Positions 1-11,791 of a DNA stretch of 64,000 nucleotides are shown piece after piece; within the stretch, counting starts at the first letter, position 1, and every line of letters begins with the position of its first letter. The translations under genes were made by a program, and so were the position numbers. The notes below the pieces were generated by a model that saw nothing but the letters and a program-made list of their open reading frames with translations, was not told where the DNA came from and did no database searches. Source of the stretch: Agrocybe praecox (taxonomy: Eukaryota; Basidiomycota; Agaricomycetes; Agaricales; Agrocybaceae). The stretch is from the NCBI GenBank assembly GCA_964017145.1, contig OZ024840.1:3472001-3536000 (forward strand), read 5' to 3'.

Positions 1-2431
1 TATCCCGAGGTATTGGAATACACCATGGAGGCCTTCTCCCGCTTGTTAAAGAGGCGAGTAATGTATTTTATCTGCTTGCGAATCTGTGTTAAATCGATTG
101 GGAATTTAGCTAGTAGAAATTTTATTCGCGCGTGGTCTGGTAAAAATTCTATTCGCTACCGAGACGTTTGCTATGGTAAGAAGGAAATGTATTATTCGTT
201 TTCTGGTATAGCATCGTAATATCTTTATCCAGGGTGTAAACATGCCTGCTAAATGTGTCGTCTTTTCAAGCATCAGGAAACATGATGGTCGCAACTTCCG
301 AGATATCCTTCCCGGAGAATATACTCAGATGGCTGGGCGTGCTGGAAGACGTGGTTTAGACCCCACTGGAACGGTGATAATTGTCGCGAATGATAGCCTT
401 CCCGAGGTACGGCTCTTGTCTTAAAAGTGCGGGATATGTAACTAATCGAAGGACTGTAGCAAACTACCCTGCACACCATGATGCTTGGGACGCCTGGAAA
501 GTTATCATCGCAGTTCCGGCTTACCTATAACATGATACTTAATTTGTTGCGCGTCGAAGCTCTACGGGTCGAAGAAATGATTAAGCGTAGTTTCTCCGAA
601 AATTCTTCTCAGCGTCTTCTTCCTGATCAAGAAAAGAAAGTGATGGAGGTTCGTTTTAAAAATCGCTCTAAATTATGATAACCAGAACTTGATTTTATAT
701 TTCAGAGCGAGAAGATTTTATCCACTCTGCCGAAGTTAGACTGTCCTAACTGTCTGCCTGACATTTTCCGTCACTATGATACCTCCCAGAGAATTGTGGA
801 AAGTAATCAGAAGCAACTAGAAATTACGATAGGACACCCTCAAGGGTCCAAGTTACTTGCAGCTGGACGCGTTATCGTTGTGCGTGACGGAGTGAGTTCA
901 TATTAGTATTATAACCTTTTATTTTGTGTTAACTGCAGGGCGTTTAGCATTTCCGTCGAAATAATATCGCTGTACTCCTTAAACAGGCCCCTGTCCAGGC
1001 GTTGGACACGGGTATATTGACGAAATTAAAGACATATTTTGTACTAGCCTGGGTCCATCCTGATACGAAAAGTGGAAGAAATGGTAATGATGCCTGCTTT
1101 ATAGTGTCTTGTGGCTTTCATATATATTTCATTTGCAGATATCGACACAGAGGCAGTTCCACCAACCTGGCCCCTGGATCCAAATAGTTTACGGGTTGAA
1201 GACGGAGAATACGAACTCAGAGCAGTTCCGCTTACCAGTATTGTTATGTTGAGTAACCGTGTGATCAAGGTACGCATACAACATCAACAACAAAATGTCA
1301 GGAGATCCAACAAACTCAAATCTATCAATAGGTTGAAGTTAACGAGATCGTTGACCGTCATCGTATTTCACGTATGAGAGAAGCGATACGATCGTTAGCT
1401 GGCATTGTCGAGGAATGGTCGGAAACAGGGTCCATCCCTGAAGTAGACTGGAGTCGCATGCGTTCCTTGGAATTTCAGGAGATCCTTCGTTCTCGAAATT
1501 CTCTTACGAACAAACTCGGAGGAAATAGCTGCGTTCATTGCCCCGATTTTGCCGACCATGTGAGTGTTACCCTTGCCGTTTCGTGAAACACTCCTGACGT
1601 TATTATAGTATCGAGTAGTACACGGTCAAAAGGTTCTGGAAGCTAACATTGCGTATCTGAAACTTGCACTGTCGGATCAAAATCTGGAACTCATACCTGA
1701 CTATGAACAAAGAATCGGAGTTCTCAAAGATCTCAAATTTATTGATGAAAACTCCACAATCCAGCTCAAAGGCCGTGTTGCATGCGAGGTGTGTGGCTCA
1801 GTTCTAAACACACACCATGAAAGCTTAACCAAGCCTAGATCAATTCTGCAAATGAACTGGTTTTGACAGAGCTTATATTGGAAAACACATTGGCAGGTTA
1901 CGAACCCGAAGAAGTCGTAGCACTTCTATCATGTTTTGTTTTCCAGGAGAAAACTGACGTTGAACCCGTCCTGTCTCCCAAACTTGAAACCGGACGGGAT
2001 GCAATCTTGGCTATCAGTGATAGAGTAGGTCGTATTCAAGACTTACACAAAGTGTCCGTGGAAGATTTCCGTTCCAATCTAAAATTTGGACTGGTGGAAG
2101 TAGTATATGAATGGGCGAAAGGAATGGTAAGTAATTTAATTTTTTCTGGGTTCGTATAGGAGATGAATCAACGCCATTCCAGCCATTTGAACAAATTACA
2201 GCTCTGACCGACGTTGCTGAAGGCACTATCGTTCGCGTTATCACCCGACTAGACGAGACTTGTAGAGAAGTGAGGGACGCTGCTCGAGTTATCGGGGATG
2301 CAGAGTTATTCAAGAAAATGGAAGAAGCACAAATTAAAATTGAACGAGACAGTATGTTGAATCATGGGTGTACTACAGAATTTTGTCTGATTTTTTTTAC
2401 AGTTGTATTTGCGGCCAGTCTGTACTTTTAA
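1..2431 (+). CDS. SKI2: Ski2-type RNA helicase, C-terminal part (5' end outside window)
   Basis: Cytoplasmic exosome cofactor helicase that feeds mRNA into 3'-5' decay as part of the Ski complex (family knowledge). The window starts inside the helicase core. After splicing, the second RecA lobe reads [15 protein letters not shown], then [16 protein letters not shown], the Q-x-x-G-R-x-G-R motif VI. It continues through the arch/insertion region and ends with a DSHCT domain that includes [15 protein letters not shown] and finishes at a TAA at 2429-2431. I joined about 12 exons: 1-57, 114-175, 233-406, 460-648, 706-891, 948-1083, 1139-1269, 1332-1559, 1609-1788, 1839-2126, 2183-2351 and 2403-2431. 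VRDGHF across 891/948 confirms use of the second of two nearby acceptors. Ski2 is favoured over the nuclear paralogue Mtr4 because of the [12 protein letters not shown] stretch and the ending; that distinction is moderately sure. Confidence 0.93.
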
Positions 2432-2627
2432 AGGGTTTAAAGTATTCATCGACGAGCGGAAGAGCGACAAGGAAAATTATGGTGCCCGGCCCGATTGCTT
2501 TACGTCATAAGTAATTGATTCCGGTGGCCACCGATGCACGTGATGTAAATTGAGACGCGTTTATATATTTTCCAAGTTTGGAAATAGACTCCTCATTTCA
2601 TGGTGTTTCTTTCCTACCTTTCACACT

Positions 2628-4122
2628 ATGGCGACACCCTCTAGCCCACTTAATAGATCCACTCCTGATCCAACTTCAACAACAGAGGAGCTCACTGACT
2701 CTAGCAACTCGAGGAAAAGAAATCGCGAACCATCCAGAGACAACTTTGACGACACATTTTGGGATTTAACTGACGATGGACGTCCGAAGACGCGACGGGT
2801 AAATCCACAGCGTCTCGCCATACGCTTAGGTCCAGATTTAGTCTCAGAAATGGAAGAACTCATAGTTCCTGGCGCCAAAATGCCCACATTCGCAGTCAGG
2901 AAAGATTTCCAAGAAAGGTATTGCGTCGACAGACGACACATTTATGACTACTTTCATTCAAGAGGCTGGTATACTTCTGTTAAGCGATTTTATCGGACGA
3001 GACTGACTGATATTAACAGGCCTTCGCGTGGCAAAAGAGGACAAACATACGAATTTGATCAGAGGACGAGCTATGAAGGCTCAAGCTCAGGCGCAGGCAC
3101 AAGCCCAGCTTGCAACAAAGGCACGTCAGCGCATATAGCCTGTTAATTTAATTGGTTAAGCTGTGTGCTCCTAGACGATCCACGTTACCGTCAAACAGGA
3201 AGATAACTCTTATGAAACGCCGATTAATCAATCTCTTTTGTCTGCGAAAGAAAATACGCCTTGTCGTAAGCCTCGCGGTCGACCTGCGACTGGGAAAAAA
3301 CTTGCGAAGATCCAGGACAAAAAACCTCGAATTCTGAAACGTTCCTCCGCCCCGGCGACCAGCGTTAGGAGACGGTTTCTCGAACCTGTTTCTAAATCTT
3401 CCCCGGATATCTTTGACGACAACCAATCCCAAACTGACGCTACTGCTAAGACTTCATCTTCTGGGGCTGATACAGACCGGGAATCTGAACCACCTTGTCC
3501 CGAATTCTCTATACCTTGTGCCAACGATGATACTATGGATGAGTCTGGCTCTTTACCTTCTCTATCGGTCTCTAGCTCGCTTTCGGATTTCTTGCCGTCA
3601 CCGGATGACTTTGTTGCGGGCTATTTCGAATTTTCTTCTCAAATTCAGGACTCCCTGCCGGAAGTGGAAAATAGCGCCTCCACATTCCTTGACTTTGATA
3701 CAAACAGAGACGAGAATCACCTTATGAATGAACTCGAACGAACCGAAGTTTACGACCTGATCAATAACAATATTGCGCCGGGATTGGAAGGATTCCCTGG
3801 GTTATACTATAATTTGACGAATGAAGCCTCAAATGAATGCTCACCGTTATATTATGACCAAAATGTGTCTTTCTCGCACCAGTCCTGGACTTCTGGAACG
3901 AAGACTGCGTCCGTGGAATCTCCGATGCCAATGGACTTCCCTGATCTTAAAAAGTGGCTCGCAGACGATCTTGACTTTTCGCCGAGTATACTGGATAACC
4001 ATGATTACCATCCCGCTTGCGATGCCTCTTACACAAACAGCGGTAACCCATCTGTCGTTGGAAGCTATGGTGTAAACGGCGCATGTTCACCCGATGTATT
4101 TTCGGCGCAATCTCAGAATTAG
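2628..4122 (+). CDS. Homeodomain-like DNA-binding protein, uncertain splicing
   Basis: Likely transcription regulator. From the ATG at 2628 an acidic, Ser/Thr-rich leader precedes a helix-turn-helix segment (about 2850-2970) with FAVRKDFQERY and RRHIYDYFHSRG, which aligns with helices 2 and 3 of a homeodomain; the usual W48-F49-x-N51-x-R53 becomes Y-F-H-S-R-G, so Asn51 is replaced by Ser. The natural continuation LRVAKEDKH with an Ala/Gln-rich tract (3021-3125) is in a different frame from that given by the only obvious GT-AG intron (2972-3018). A third block, 3205-4122, has an AT-hook-like KPRGRPATGKK and an acidic, Ser-rich tail. Joining block two to three also needs a weak AAG acceptor near 3203. 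The three blocks look like one protein, but it may be non-standard splicing, two genes, or a broken gene. No mating-type partner gene is visible, so I do not call it a mating-type gene. Confidence 0.55.
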
Positions 4123-4638
4123 CCACCTTCAGGCAACTATGGAGTTACCTCATCCCGCAGCCAAGTAAGCCATTGTATGTTTCGCAAAAAGTGGGGCGAT
4201 AATAACGCCGTACAGGGGAATCCCATCTAGACAATACATTCATAACGCTGGCTAAAACGCACTTGTGGCTTGTCATAATCAGGCAGGCTTTGGGTTTTTT
4301 TGGTCATTTTTTTCTTTCGAGTGACACACGACACAAGCTACAAGGCACGCGTCCCAAATTAATTATCATCAACATCATCACTAGAGACTATTTTAGGTTT
4401 CACTGGAGTAACCTTCTCAAGCGATATACCTGTCTTCGATTCTTCTGGGACACCCCATTCTCTGGTTCTTTGCATGTACAAAAATGTCTTGATTTGTATT
4501 ATAAGCGTCCTTCTATTTGTATTGTATTGTATGTTACGCAATGGCAATGATTGTTATGATAAAAGTACAAATGTGTATGTGTGTATGTGCCAGAATAAAC
4601 AAGTGAGACGTAATGAGAATCGAAGAATATTGATGGAG
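4123..4638. other. Intergenic, convergent 3' ends
   Basis: About 515 bases between two convergent genes. It is T-rich with short A/T runs (for example repeated TTGTA units near 4495-4535) typical of fungal 3' untranslated regions. No coding signal was recognised. Confidence 0.6.
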
Positions 4639-5421
4639 CTATTGCATGCATCCACAACGACATGCGTTGGACTTGGCATGAAGATTGAACATTTCCGTTT
4701 GAACGATTTGAGCGTGGAGGGAATGGTGGTTATATGACGGGTGGGATGTGGATGATAAGAAAGAACGGGTATTTAAATTTCCTGACTTCGACTTCTTTGC
4801 TCGCGATTGAATGGGGAAGTTGTCACAGGCTGCCGCCAACCTTGAAAGTGAGATGATTGGTATCTGCCGGGATGGGCGAGGGTGATGAATTTTCAGTCCA
4901 GCTGGATGATGAATTTGTGATCCAGGAGATCGGGTCCTCTTTGGCTTGCGCGGTGCTAAAGCCCCCTGTGAAATGTTGTTGGTTGGTACGGGAGAGCTTG
5001 CAGCTGCTGAAAATCTAAAATTGGGTGCTGTCTCGGGCTGGGAACTTTGCGGAAACGAGGAGGTCTGCTGCGAAAGGCTCTGCAATATCGTCGCATCGAA
5101 GTTTTCCAAAGGCGTAAAAAGTATAGAAGGCTGTTCGGGAGCTCTATGGGGATTAAATTGCTTCCAATTGGTATCGATGGGGGCAATAGAGGGGCGCATA
5201 GAGGATGATTCGTGCCATTCTGAAGGAGGGTAATATTTGGTGCTAACATTTTCAAGCCAGGACATTTGGGGCTGAAAATCTGTAGGTGGTGTGGAGATAT
5301 AATTCGACGAGGTCGCTGAGGTGGGCGATGGCCATGTCTGGTCATAATATAATTCTGGGAGGTCGGAGGAGTATGCATGGATTTGGTCTGTTGGCCACGC
5401 AGAATAAGTGAGGGAGTCCAT
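4639..5421 (-). CDS. Lineage-specific disordered protein with Cys-rich C-terminus
   Basis: A 260-residue uninterrupted frame starting at the ATG complementary to 5419-5421. I do not recognise it. The N-terminal half is rich in Ser, Pro, Gln and Tyr, with SWLENVSTKYYPPSEW the most structured-looking piece. The centre has a basic patch, APRKPKRTRSPGSQ, that could be a nuclear signal, and the very end is NACRCGCMQ, with three cysteines in the last seven residues. The cysteine is at position -3, so it is not a canonical CaaX box. It lies tail to tail with the homeodomain-like gene. A TATA-like TTTATATGA lies about 40 bases upstream of the start (5459-5468). A small unrecognised 3' intron cannot be excluded. 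Function unknown. Confidence 0.5.
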   Translation of the reverse strand: MDSLTYSAWPTDQIHAYSSDLPELYYDQTWPSPTSATSSNYISTPPTDFQPQMSWLENVSTKYYPPSEWHESSSMRPSIAPIDTNWKQFNPHRAPEQPSILFTPLENFDATILQSLSQQTSSFPQSSQPETAPNFRFSAAASSPVPTNNISQGALAPRKPKRTRSPGSQIHHPAGLKIHHPRPSRQIPIISLSRLAAACDNFPIQSRAKKSKSGNLNTRSFLSSTSHPSYNHHSLHAQIVQTEMFNLHAKSNACRCGCMQ

Positions 5422-6377
5422 GGGCGAAAGGGCGATGGTGAAGCGAGAGTATGGAAGCTTTTATATGATGCTAGCCCAGTTCCTAGTGCCCTACCATGTG
5501 AGAGCTTAATTATATAGCAGGCAGACAAAGGAGATCAGGTACGCCACCCCGTTGATAGCCACAGACATTTATACCAAATTGTCTGCGGTAATAGCGACCG
5601 GGGCGCTAAGCTTTTGGCCGAAACAAAAATCCATAAATGTCTTTCCTAGTCCGAAACAGACAGAACAATATGGATTAGCCATCGGTGATGGACACCCTTC
5701 GGATAATTTCTTGAGCGCAGTAGAGCCCAATTTTCCATTCTAGGGTCCCTTCGCACGTCATATTCTTGTCTCTTGCGAAATAGTGGCATAGGAATAGCTT
5801 CGGTTCCCAGGTCGCTCCATCCAGTTACCTTTGTTGATTTCCATCCTTTCGACGCACAGGGTCGCTCATCAATCTTCTAGCCTGCTTATTGATTCCAATC
5901 TCTAGAAACGTCAAGAGAACCTGGTGAACGCAGAATAAATGTGGCAAGGAGATGGATGCATCATGTATGATACGATGTTAGTGAGGCATGTGGTTGCCAT
6001 AAACGAACAGAGGTGCGCATACGTGCAAGGCAGGCCAAGTTGGCTCGACAGATACGCGTGTAATTGAACCACTGATGGCCGAGTCGTCAGGCTATCCAAA
6101 CTCCCGGTTGATTTCGGTGCCATATGTGGCGTTCCTGTTTTAAAGACACCTCGTGCGTACATCCTCCTGTTTTAAAAAAAAATCATATGCACGGCGTTAG
6201 CTAATTGCTTCAATTTCGCGTTGATGTTCGGACTTCACTACCCACAGGCACATTTCTCTTAGGAGTCCAACAATACGTATCATGATATACAAAAAAAATA
6301 CAATTACATCTAGAAGACCTTGATAATACAAATCCAACCCTGCTATCTCTTTGGAGTGAAATGCTCCGAGCATCAGT
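5422..6377. other. Intergenic, about 950 bases
   Basis: Upstream region of the gene starting at 5421 and 3' flank of the gene ending at 6378. Only short frames without recognisable content occur. TATA-like stretches are present near 5460 and 5508. No repeat or RNA gene was seen. Confidence 0.5.
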
Positions 6378-8934
6378 TCAATCTTCGTCATCTCCTTCTT
6401 CGTCAGTGTCATAATAAGTACCGGGTACGTGTTGTTGGCGCGAGCGGAGTCGGGCAGACCTCCGTAATGAGCTCAAGTTTTCGGCGGCTTCTACTCGATC
6501 CTTCTCTACCCAGTCCTCCAATGACCGAGTGGTTTTCGACAACCCCTTGAATTCGTGTCTTGCAATAACCGTACCACCCCGAGCGTGCTCCCAACCGGCA
6601 CTGAGAATTACAGGTTCCTGATCCCATCATCAGATACGTCACAAAAAGATAATCAGGGATGAGCAATACCTGTGAGTGCCAACTGACATCGCGCACACAG
6701 ATATAAGTGTCTTGATCACTTGGACCAGTGCGCCGCGGGGGTTCAGGTTCTGTTCCAGAGGGAGAAAACGATGCCGGCAGAGTTTTAGACCTATCCAAAA
6801 CATGCACTACTCTTCCATCAAGTGACCATATCTGTAAGTCAAAGATGGTTCGTAAGTGGGATGCAATGCAAGGTTTAAAATTTAGAAAGATGGTGCTATT
6901 TACGTGAATGTTTCCATCGGCAGAACCAGAGTATATATACTGCTGTCCTGTGGTTTCCGCAGGGCTGAAATGACATCTGATGAGAGTTCGAAGTACACTG
7001 TGTCCTCGATAAGTCATTACACTGCAGTCTTTTGGATGTGCTGCGTAATTTGGTTCAGGGTAATACGGGTACCTGTCAGAATCAATGATGTAAGTATACA
7101 ATTCCCAAGCACATGCAACAGGACAAGTTGCATACCTGTAATCGAATTCTGGGATACCATAATTGCTACGATCGCGCTGTATTTCGTCAAATTCGGCACT
7201 GGATCGCATCTTCCGCAGGTCCCATAATCGCGTGGCCTGATCTTTACCATTTGAGATAATATATCGACCATCGCCCTTGGCCGAAACATATGTAATTCCT
7301 TCGGTGTGTCCGACCAACACCCCTGAAGGCCTTCTGGAAGCACCCAAAGACCGACGATCCCTAAATCATATTGAATATTACATTCCAAGAACATAGAAGA
7401 AGATTTTTACACACCAGACTTTGATGTAAGTATCATCGGACGCGCTGACTAGAATATTTCCAGATGCCGTGTCAGCCCAACAGCAGCTATTTACGTCGTC
7501 GGAGTGCGCCGCAATTTTGACGGTTCTTTTATTAGCCAAAAGATCATAGACTGTTTAAATCGTCATTATGTTCAGTCATACGTCCTTTGTTGCAGCCGGC
7601 CGTCGATAAAGACGCACCAAATATCTTCCCGCTACCGCCAGCGACGACCTCGTTCCCATCAGCAGAAAACCTACAACTCCAGATACCAAAACTGTCACCG
7701 TAGCCGAAGAATGGTGTTGGTCTAGTATGGGGGTCCGCAAATGGGATAGGGATCTGTCTCGGTGATCCCTCAGGAGAGGTAGTGGTCATGTAAACGGTTG
7801 GTGTCTACAAAAACGTGAGTATAGCACAGTCGCAACATTCTGTGGAATAGTCCTACAATTGATGAATATATCATCCTTTTGGTGATGGCGTTAGAGATGT
7901 CTCGCTTGGTGAAAAATAGAATAGGAAAATACCTTTCGTTGTCCGGGGATAAGTTAGCATCTGTGATAGTCCAACGTCCGGGATGCCCTTGTATTACCTT
8001 TCTGAGGGGCATGCGAGTTACCAGACTAGTATCATTGCGGGCACGTCTGTCTTGACCAGGACGACTTGGTTCGGCTGTAGGGGCTCGCATGTCGAATATG
8101 TGCAGCCTGAAATCTATTTATCGATTCGTTGAATGGTTTGCACAGAAAAACGGGAAATAAATACCTTGTGCGCACGTATAGAAGAATGAAGAATCTATAA
8201 TAAATGTCAATCAAATAGTCAATCGGGACAAGTACAATACATACCATCCGAGAATTGAGCAGTATACATATTGGCATCATAGGTAGCAACCGTCGTGCCA
8301 TTTGTGTTGGGAACCATTTTCTAGATAGATAAAGGATTTAACGAACGGGAAAGAAATATAAATATATATGGACTAACGTACACTTGAAAGCTCTTCTCTG
8401 TTGAGTGAAGGGACTGGACGGTTTGCTTGGTTTAGCACAGTCCTGGCGACATTGAATCTTTGCCTCCGGTCTCTACTCTTCACACCGACTCTGCCAAACT
8501 CTCCACTGGCAAGAAGTTCCACCCCAGTCTTTTGAGGCTCCGTCACTGGAGCAAAGAACGAGCGCATAGGACGTCGCGATGGGTAATCATTGTCGTCATC
8601 GTCCATGTAATCTTCGTCGTTGTCGTCGTCGTCGTCGTCGTCAACTTCTGCTACTACACGTTGATGTTGTTGTGTCGGCCGAGAGTCAGGCGCCCTCGTT
8701 ACGCTCAGTAGACGTGCCATGTCCCTCAGAGTTAACTCAGATATGCTAACTTGATTACCACTTTCCTGAGAACCATCATTATCGGACTGTAAAGAGAAGA
8801 GAGCTAAGCCATTTCGTCATAAGTGGGTCTATAGGTTCCATGATCTAACAGCAAGACAAGAGCCCACCAGAGAGAATATCCTGCAACCTGGAACCATCAG
8901 TAGAAATTCTATGCTGGTTTCTGTCGTCTGCCAT
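6378..8934 (-). CDS. WD40 protein, DCAF11/WDR23/LEC14B-like CUL4 adaptor
   Basis: Predicted substrate receptor for DDB1-CUL4 ubiquitin ligases (family knowledge for DCAF11/WDR23). It begins MADDRNQHRIS at 8934, followed by LRDMARLL and an acidic Asp run encoded by a GTC/GAC triplet tract. The propeller then follows: RLHIFDMRAP, QGHPGRWTITDANLSPD, WSCRFSADGNEVVAGG, GHTEGITYVSAKGDGRYIIS with KDQATRLWDLRKM, and the family signature IWSLDGRVVHVLDRS after a GSADGNIH blade. The C-terminus is an acidic DTDEEGDDED ending at a TGA complementary to 6378-6380. At least eight short introns interrupt it. Protein length is near 510-520 residues, in line with the family. It shares a 242-base divergent promoter region with the TBL1-like gene. 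The identity to family level is firm; the ligase role is inferred. Confidence 0.88.
8614..8643. repeat. (GTC)n trinucleotide repeat inside the DCAF11-like gene
   Basis: An almost perfect GTC array with one interruption; read on the minus strand it encodes the Asp-rich acidic run of the WD40 protein. Likely length-polymorphic. Confidence 0.8.
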
Positions 8935-9176
8935 CGTAGCAAAGAGGATTGGTAAGACTCCAGGGAATGAACATGATCTACCTACCCCGGCCGCTCAGAT
9001 GGCCGATCGAAGCCATTTACTAATAATAACTAAGTCCGTTGCCAAGCCGGTCAAAACAATGGAAATCGTGACATGATGATGCTACCGTGCCGTCCGTGAC
9101 ATGTCACTCTCGCACTTCAAACTTCGACGCTGTGGCAAGTTTGTACCAGACTAGCGCGCTCTCGAGCACCAAAGTC
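8935..9176. promoter_or_regulatory. Divergent promoter between two WD40 genes
   Basis: Only 242 bases separate the start codons of the DCAF11-like (minus) and TBL1-like (plus) genes, so both promoters and leaders must lie here. No clear TATA box was seen. Regulation in common is inference. Confidence 0.5.
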
Positions 9177-11576
9177 ATGGATCCTCTTCCCATCACCATA
9201 ACATCTGACGAGTTAAACTGTCTGATATACTCTTATTTCCAAGATTCTGGTCAGTCCTTTCTTTTTCAAACAATCAAATACTTATCCCGCAAATCATAAA
9301 TAGGTTTCAATCACTCTGCATTTGCACTACGTAACGAGGGGCGTTTACAAAGTTCTCCAATCTTTGGGAAGCATGTTCCACGAGGGGAATTGATAAATCT
9401 ACTTGGGAAGGCTTTGCTTTACATGGAGGTTGAATCTCATTGGCGCTCTGGAGGTCTTACGACAACTTGCAAGAGTCCATTCTCGCTTCTGGAACCACAT
9501 GTATGTTCCCTAGACAGTCCCGACGAGAGAGAAGAGTCTGTTCAGGATAACGCGATGGATATCGGTGATACAAATTCCGTGTCTTCTCGTCTATCACCAC
9601 CTCCGGGAGGATCGTCATACGTCTCATCTCAAGCACCTGATTACCCACCAGCAAGGAATGGCTCTGGCAATACTAACCCGAACGCATACCACGGCTCGGA
9701 AAATTACTACAACTCGGACGTGTCGTCTCAGTTACATGTTCCTGTCGATGCTAACGCGAAACGTAAAACATCGCCTGTCCCCGTACAAGGACACGCAGAG
9801 AAGCGCGCTAGACATGGATCTGTGGATATGGATGTGGACGAATATCCTGAATGTTTGTTTATTTATGTGTATTACGTGTGTTAGTGGCAGCGCTCACAGA
9901 TCTGTCCCACAGCCGTACGGTCGAAAACACCGCAGGATCCTAACATCCCTTCTGAAAGCGGCTTTGAAGAGGCAATCACAGAAATCCGTGCGAGAGGCCC
10001 AGGAGACTCAACCGATCCTCGCGTAGTTCTCTTACTGGATGGCCACCGCTCAGAGGCAAGTATCATTATGTTCCCCTTTTGAACGAGTAGAATCTTGACA
10101 AAATTTGACAGGTCTTCGTATGCGCATTTAATCCCAAAATGCACAATATACTGGCTTCAGGGTATGTGTCTTTCCGGGTCCGCTAAACTATTTTCTCACA
10201 GCCTAAAATAGATCAAAGGACTCGTCCGTTAACTTGTGGGATCTACCAGATCCTCCGCCATGGAGTTCGACTACCTTTGCTTCTGATCCTCCTATGCCTC
10301 GCTGTTTCGAAAATGTATCTCAAGGCAACCAAGGCGATCTCACATGCTTGCACTGGAACAGTGCAGGAACTTTACTCGCTATTGGCTCATATGATTCTAT
10401 CCTCCGTGTATATACCAGTACAGGCCAGCTGTATTTCTCGCATCCCCAGCATCAGGTAGGGCATACTCTCTTCTACATCAAGTGACACCTCATCATTGTA
10501 TCCTTGTATTGAGAAGGGCCCCATATTCTCCACACGGTTTTCAAAAGATGACAAATGGTTATTGTCAGGCAGTTTAGATGGGACTGCATGCGTATGGGAC
10601 GTCAAAGAAAAACGATTGCATAGGCAATATCAATATCACAAAGGTGGCTGTTTGTCTCGATTCTTATGCGTTTTTGTTTAACATATCCGCCTCCAGATTG
10701 TTGTTTGGATATAGAATGGATTAACGAGATATCGTTCGCAAGCGCCGGTGCCGATATGAATATTTTCATCATGCGCGTGGACGACGATGAACCCATAAAG
10801 ACGCTCATGTGAGTAATTTGCGTAATAGTCTGGCCCGTGTAATTGACGATTATTGTATTCAGTGGACACAAGGACGAAATCAATCAAATCAGAGTGAATC
10901 CGTCCGGTACAAGATTAGCTTCTTGCTCAGATGATGGAACGGTCTGCGTATGGAAAGTAGATAACCTCGATCGAGAAGATGTTATTCCCGGTCTGTCAGG
11001 ATCGGATCACAGGGTGGTCCTGAAAGGGCATAAACATTCCGTGAGCAGTCTCGGATGGTGCGTTGATCACCCTGCAGGAACCAATGAACTTGTGGCTTCG
11101 TAAGAATTCTTTCTCTATTTTTTTTTAATAAGGTGGTTGACATATCTGATTAGCACATCATTCGATGGTACTGCGCGCCTATGGGACTCCGTGACAGGGG
11201 AATGCCTCCACGTCTTCAGGGACCACAAGGCACCTGTGTATGCTATCACATTCAGTCCGGACGGGAAATTTGTTGCTACTGGTAGTGGTGATGGTTGGCT
11301 TCACTTATACCATGTCAGAGTATGTCCAATAGCCTTCCTTGTCATTGAATGGTTGTTTGATACTTTTCATAGTCGCATAATCGGATATGGTCATGGTATG
11401 CGGGGAAGGATAGGCCTGGTGTGTTTGAAATAGATTGGCAAGAGGATGAGCAGGTGAACCGGATAGCTATGGCATTGGAGTGTCAAAGCGTTGCAGTGCT
11501 TGATCTGAACAAGCTAGAAGCATACCGCTTAGCTGTACAAGAAGATCGCAGACCGACCGCTCGGATAGAGCATTAA
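9177..11576 (+). CDS. LisH-WD40 corepressor subunit, TBL1/Sif2-like
   Basis: Nuclear WD40 scaffold of histone deacetylase corepressor complexes (SMRT/NCoR in animals, Set3C with Sif2 in yeast; family knowledge). The start MDPLPITITSDELNCLIYSY opens a LisH motif, spliced at 9249 into GFNHSAFALRNEG, then ELINLLGKALLYMEVE, the TBL1 N-terminal pattern. A Ser/Pro-rich linker (about 9500-9850) precedes the propeller: SKDSSVNLWDLPD, TCLHWNSAGTLLAIGSYD, FSKDDKWLLSGSLDGT, IRVNPSGTRLASCSDDGTV, TSFDGTARLWDSVTGE, and ITFSPDGKFVATGSGDG. The last exon reads NRIWSWYAGKDRPGVFEIDW and VAVLDLNKLEAYRLA, closing the last blade. It ends with TAA at 11574-11576. About eight introns. Identity is strong; which complex it serves in this fungus is inferred. 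Confidence 0.9.
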
Positions 11577-11791
11577 TGTATACTATAATATTTTTATGTA
11601 GCGCCTTCCCTTTTTTAATTCTAGGTATGATTATTGTAAAACACAGATTGTAAAACCAACAGAACTTCGGGCGACGGGCGCGTAAGATTAGCACATCAGG
11701 TGACTTGAAAGTTTCGGTTTGTTAAGTATTGTGGTGCTAAGTACAAGAGATGAAAAAGTAAGAAACGAAATTTCACATCGATTCATTCAAC

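Noticed and set aside
2628..4122. Assignment as a mating-type A (HD1/HD2) gene
   Set aside because: The recognition helix is atypical, no divergent HD partner and no mitochondrial intermediate peptidase gene are present nearby.
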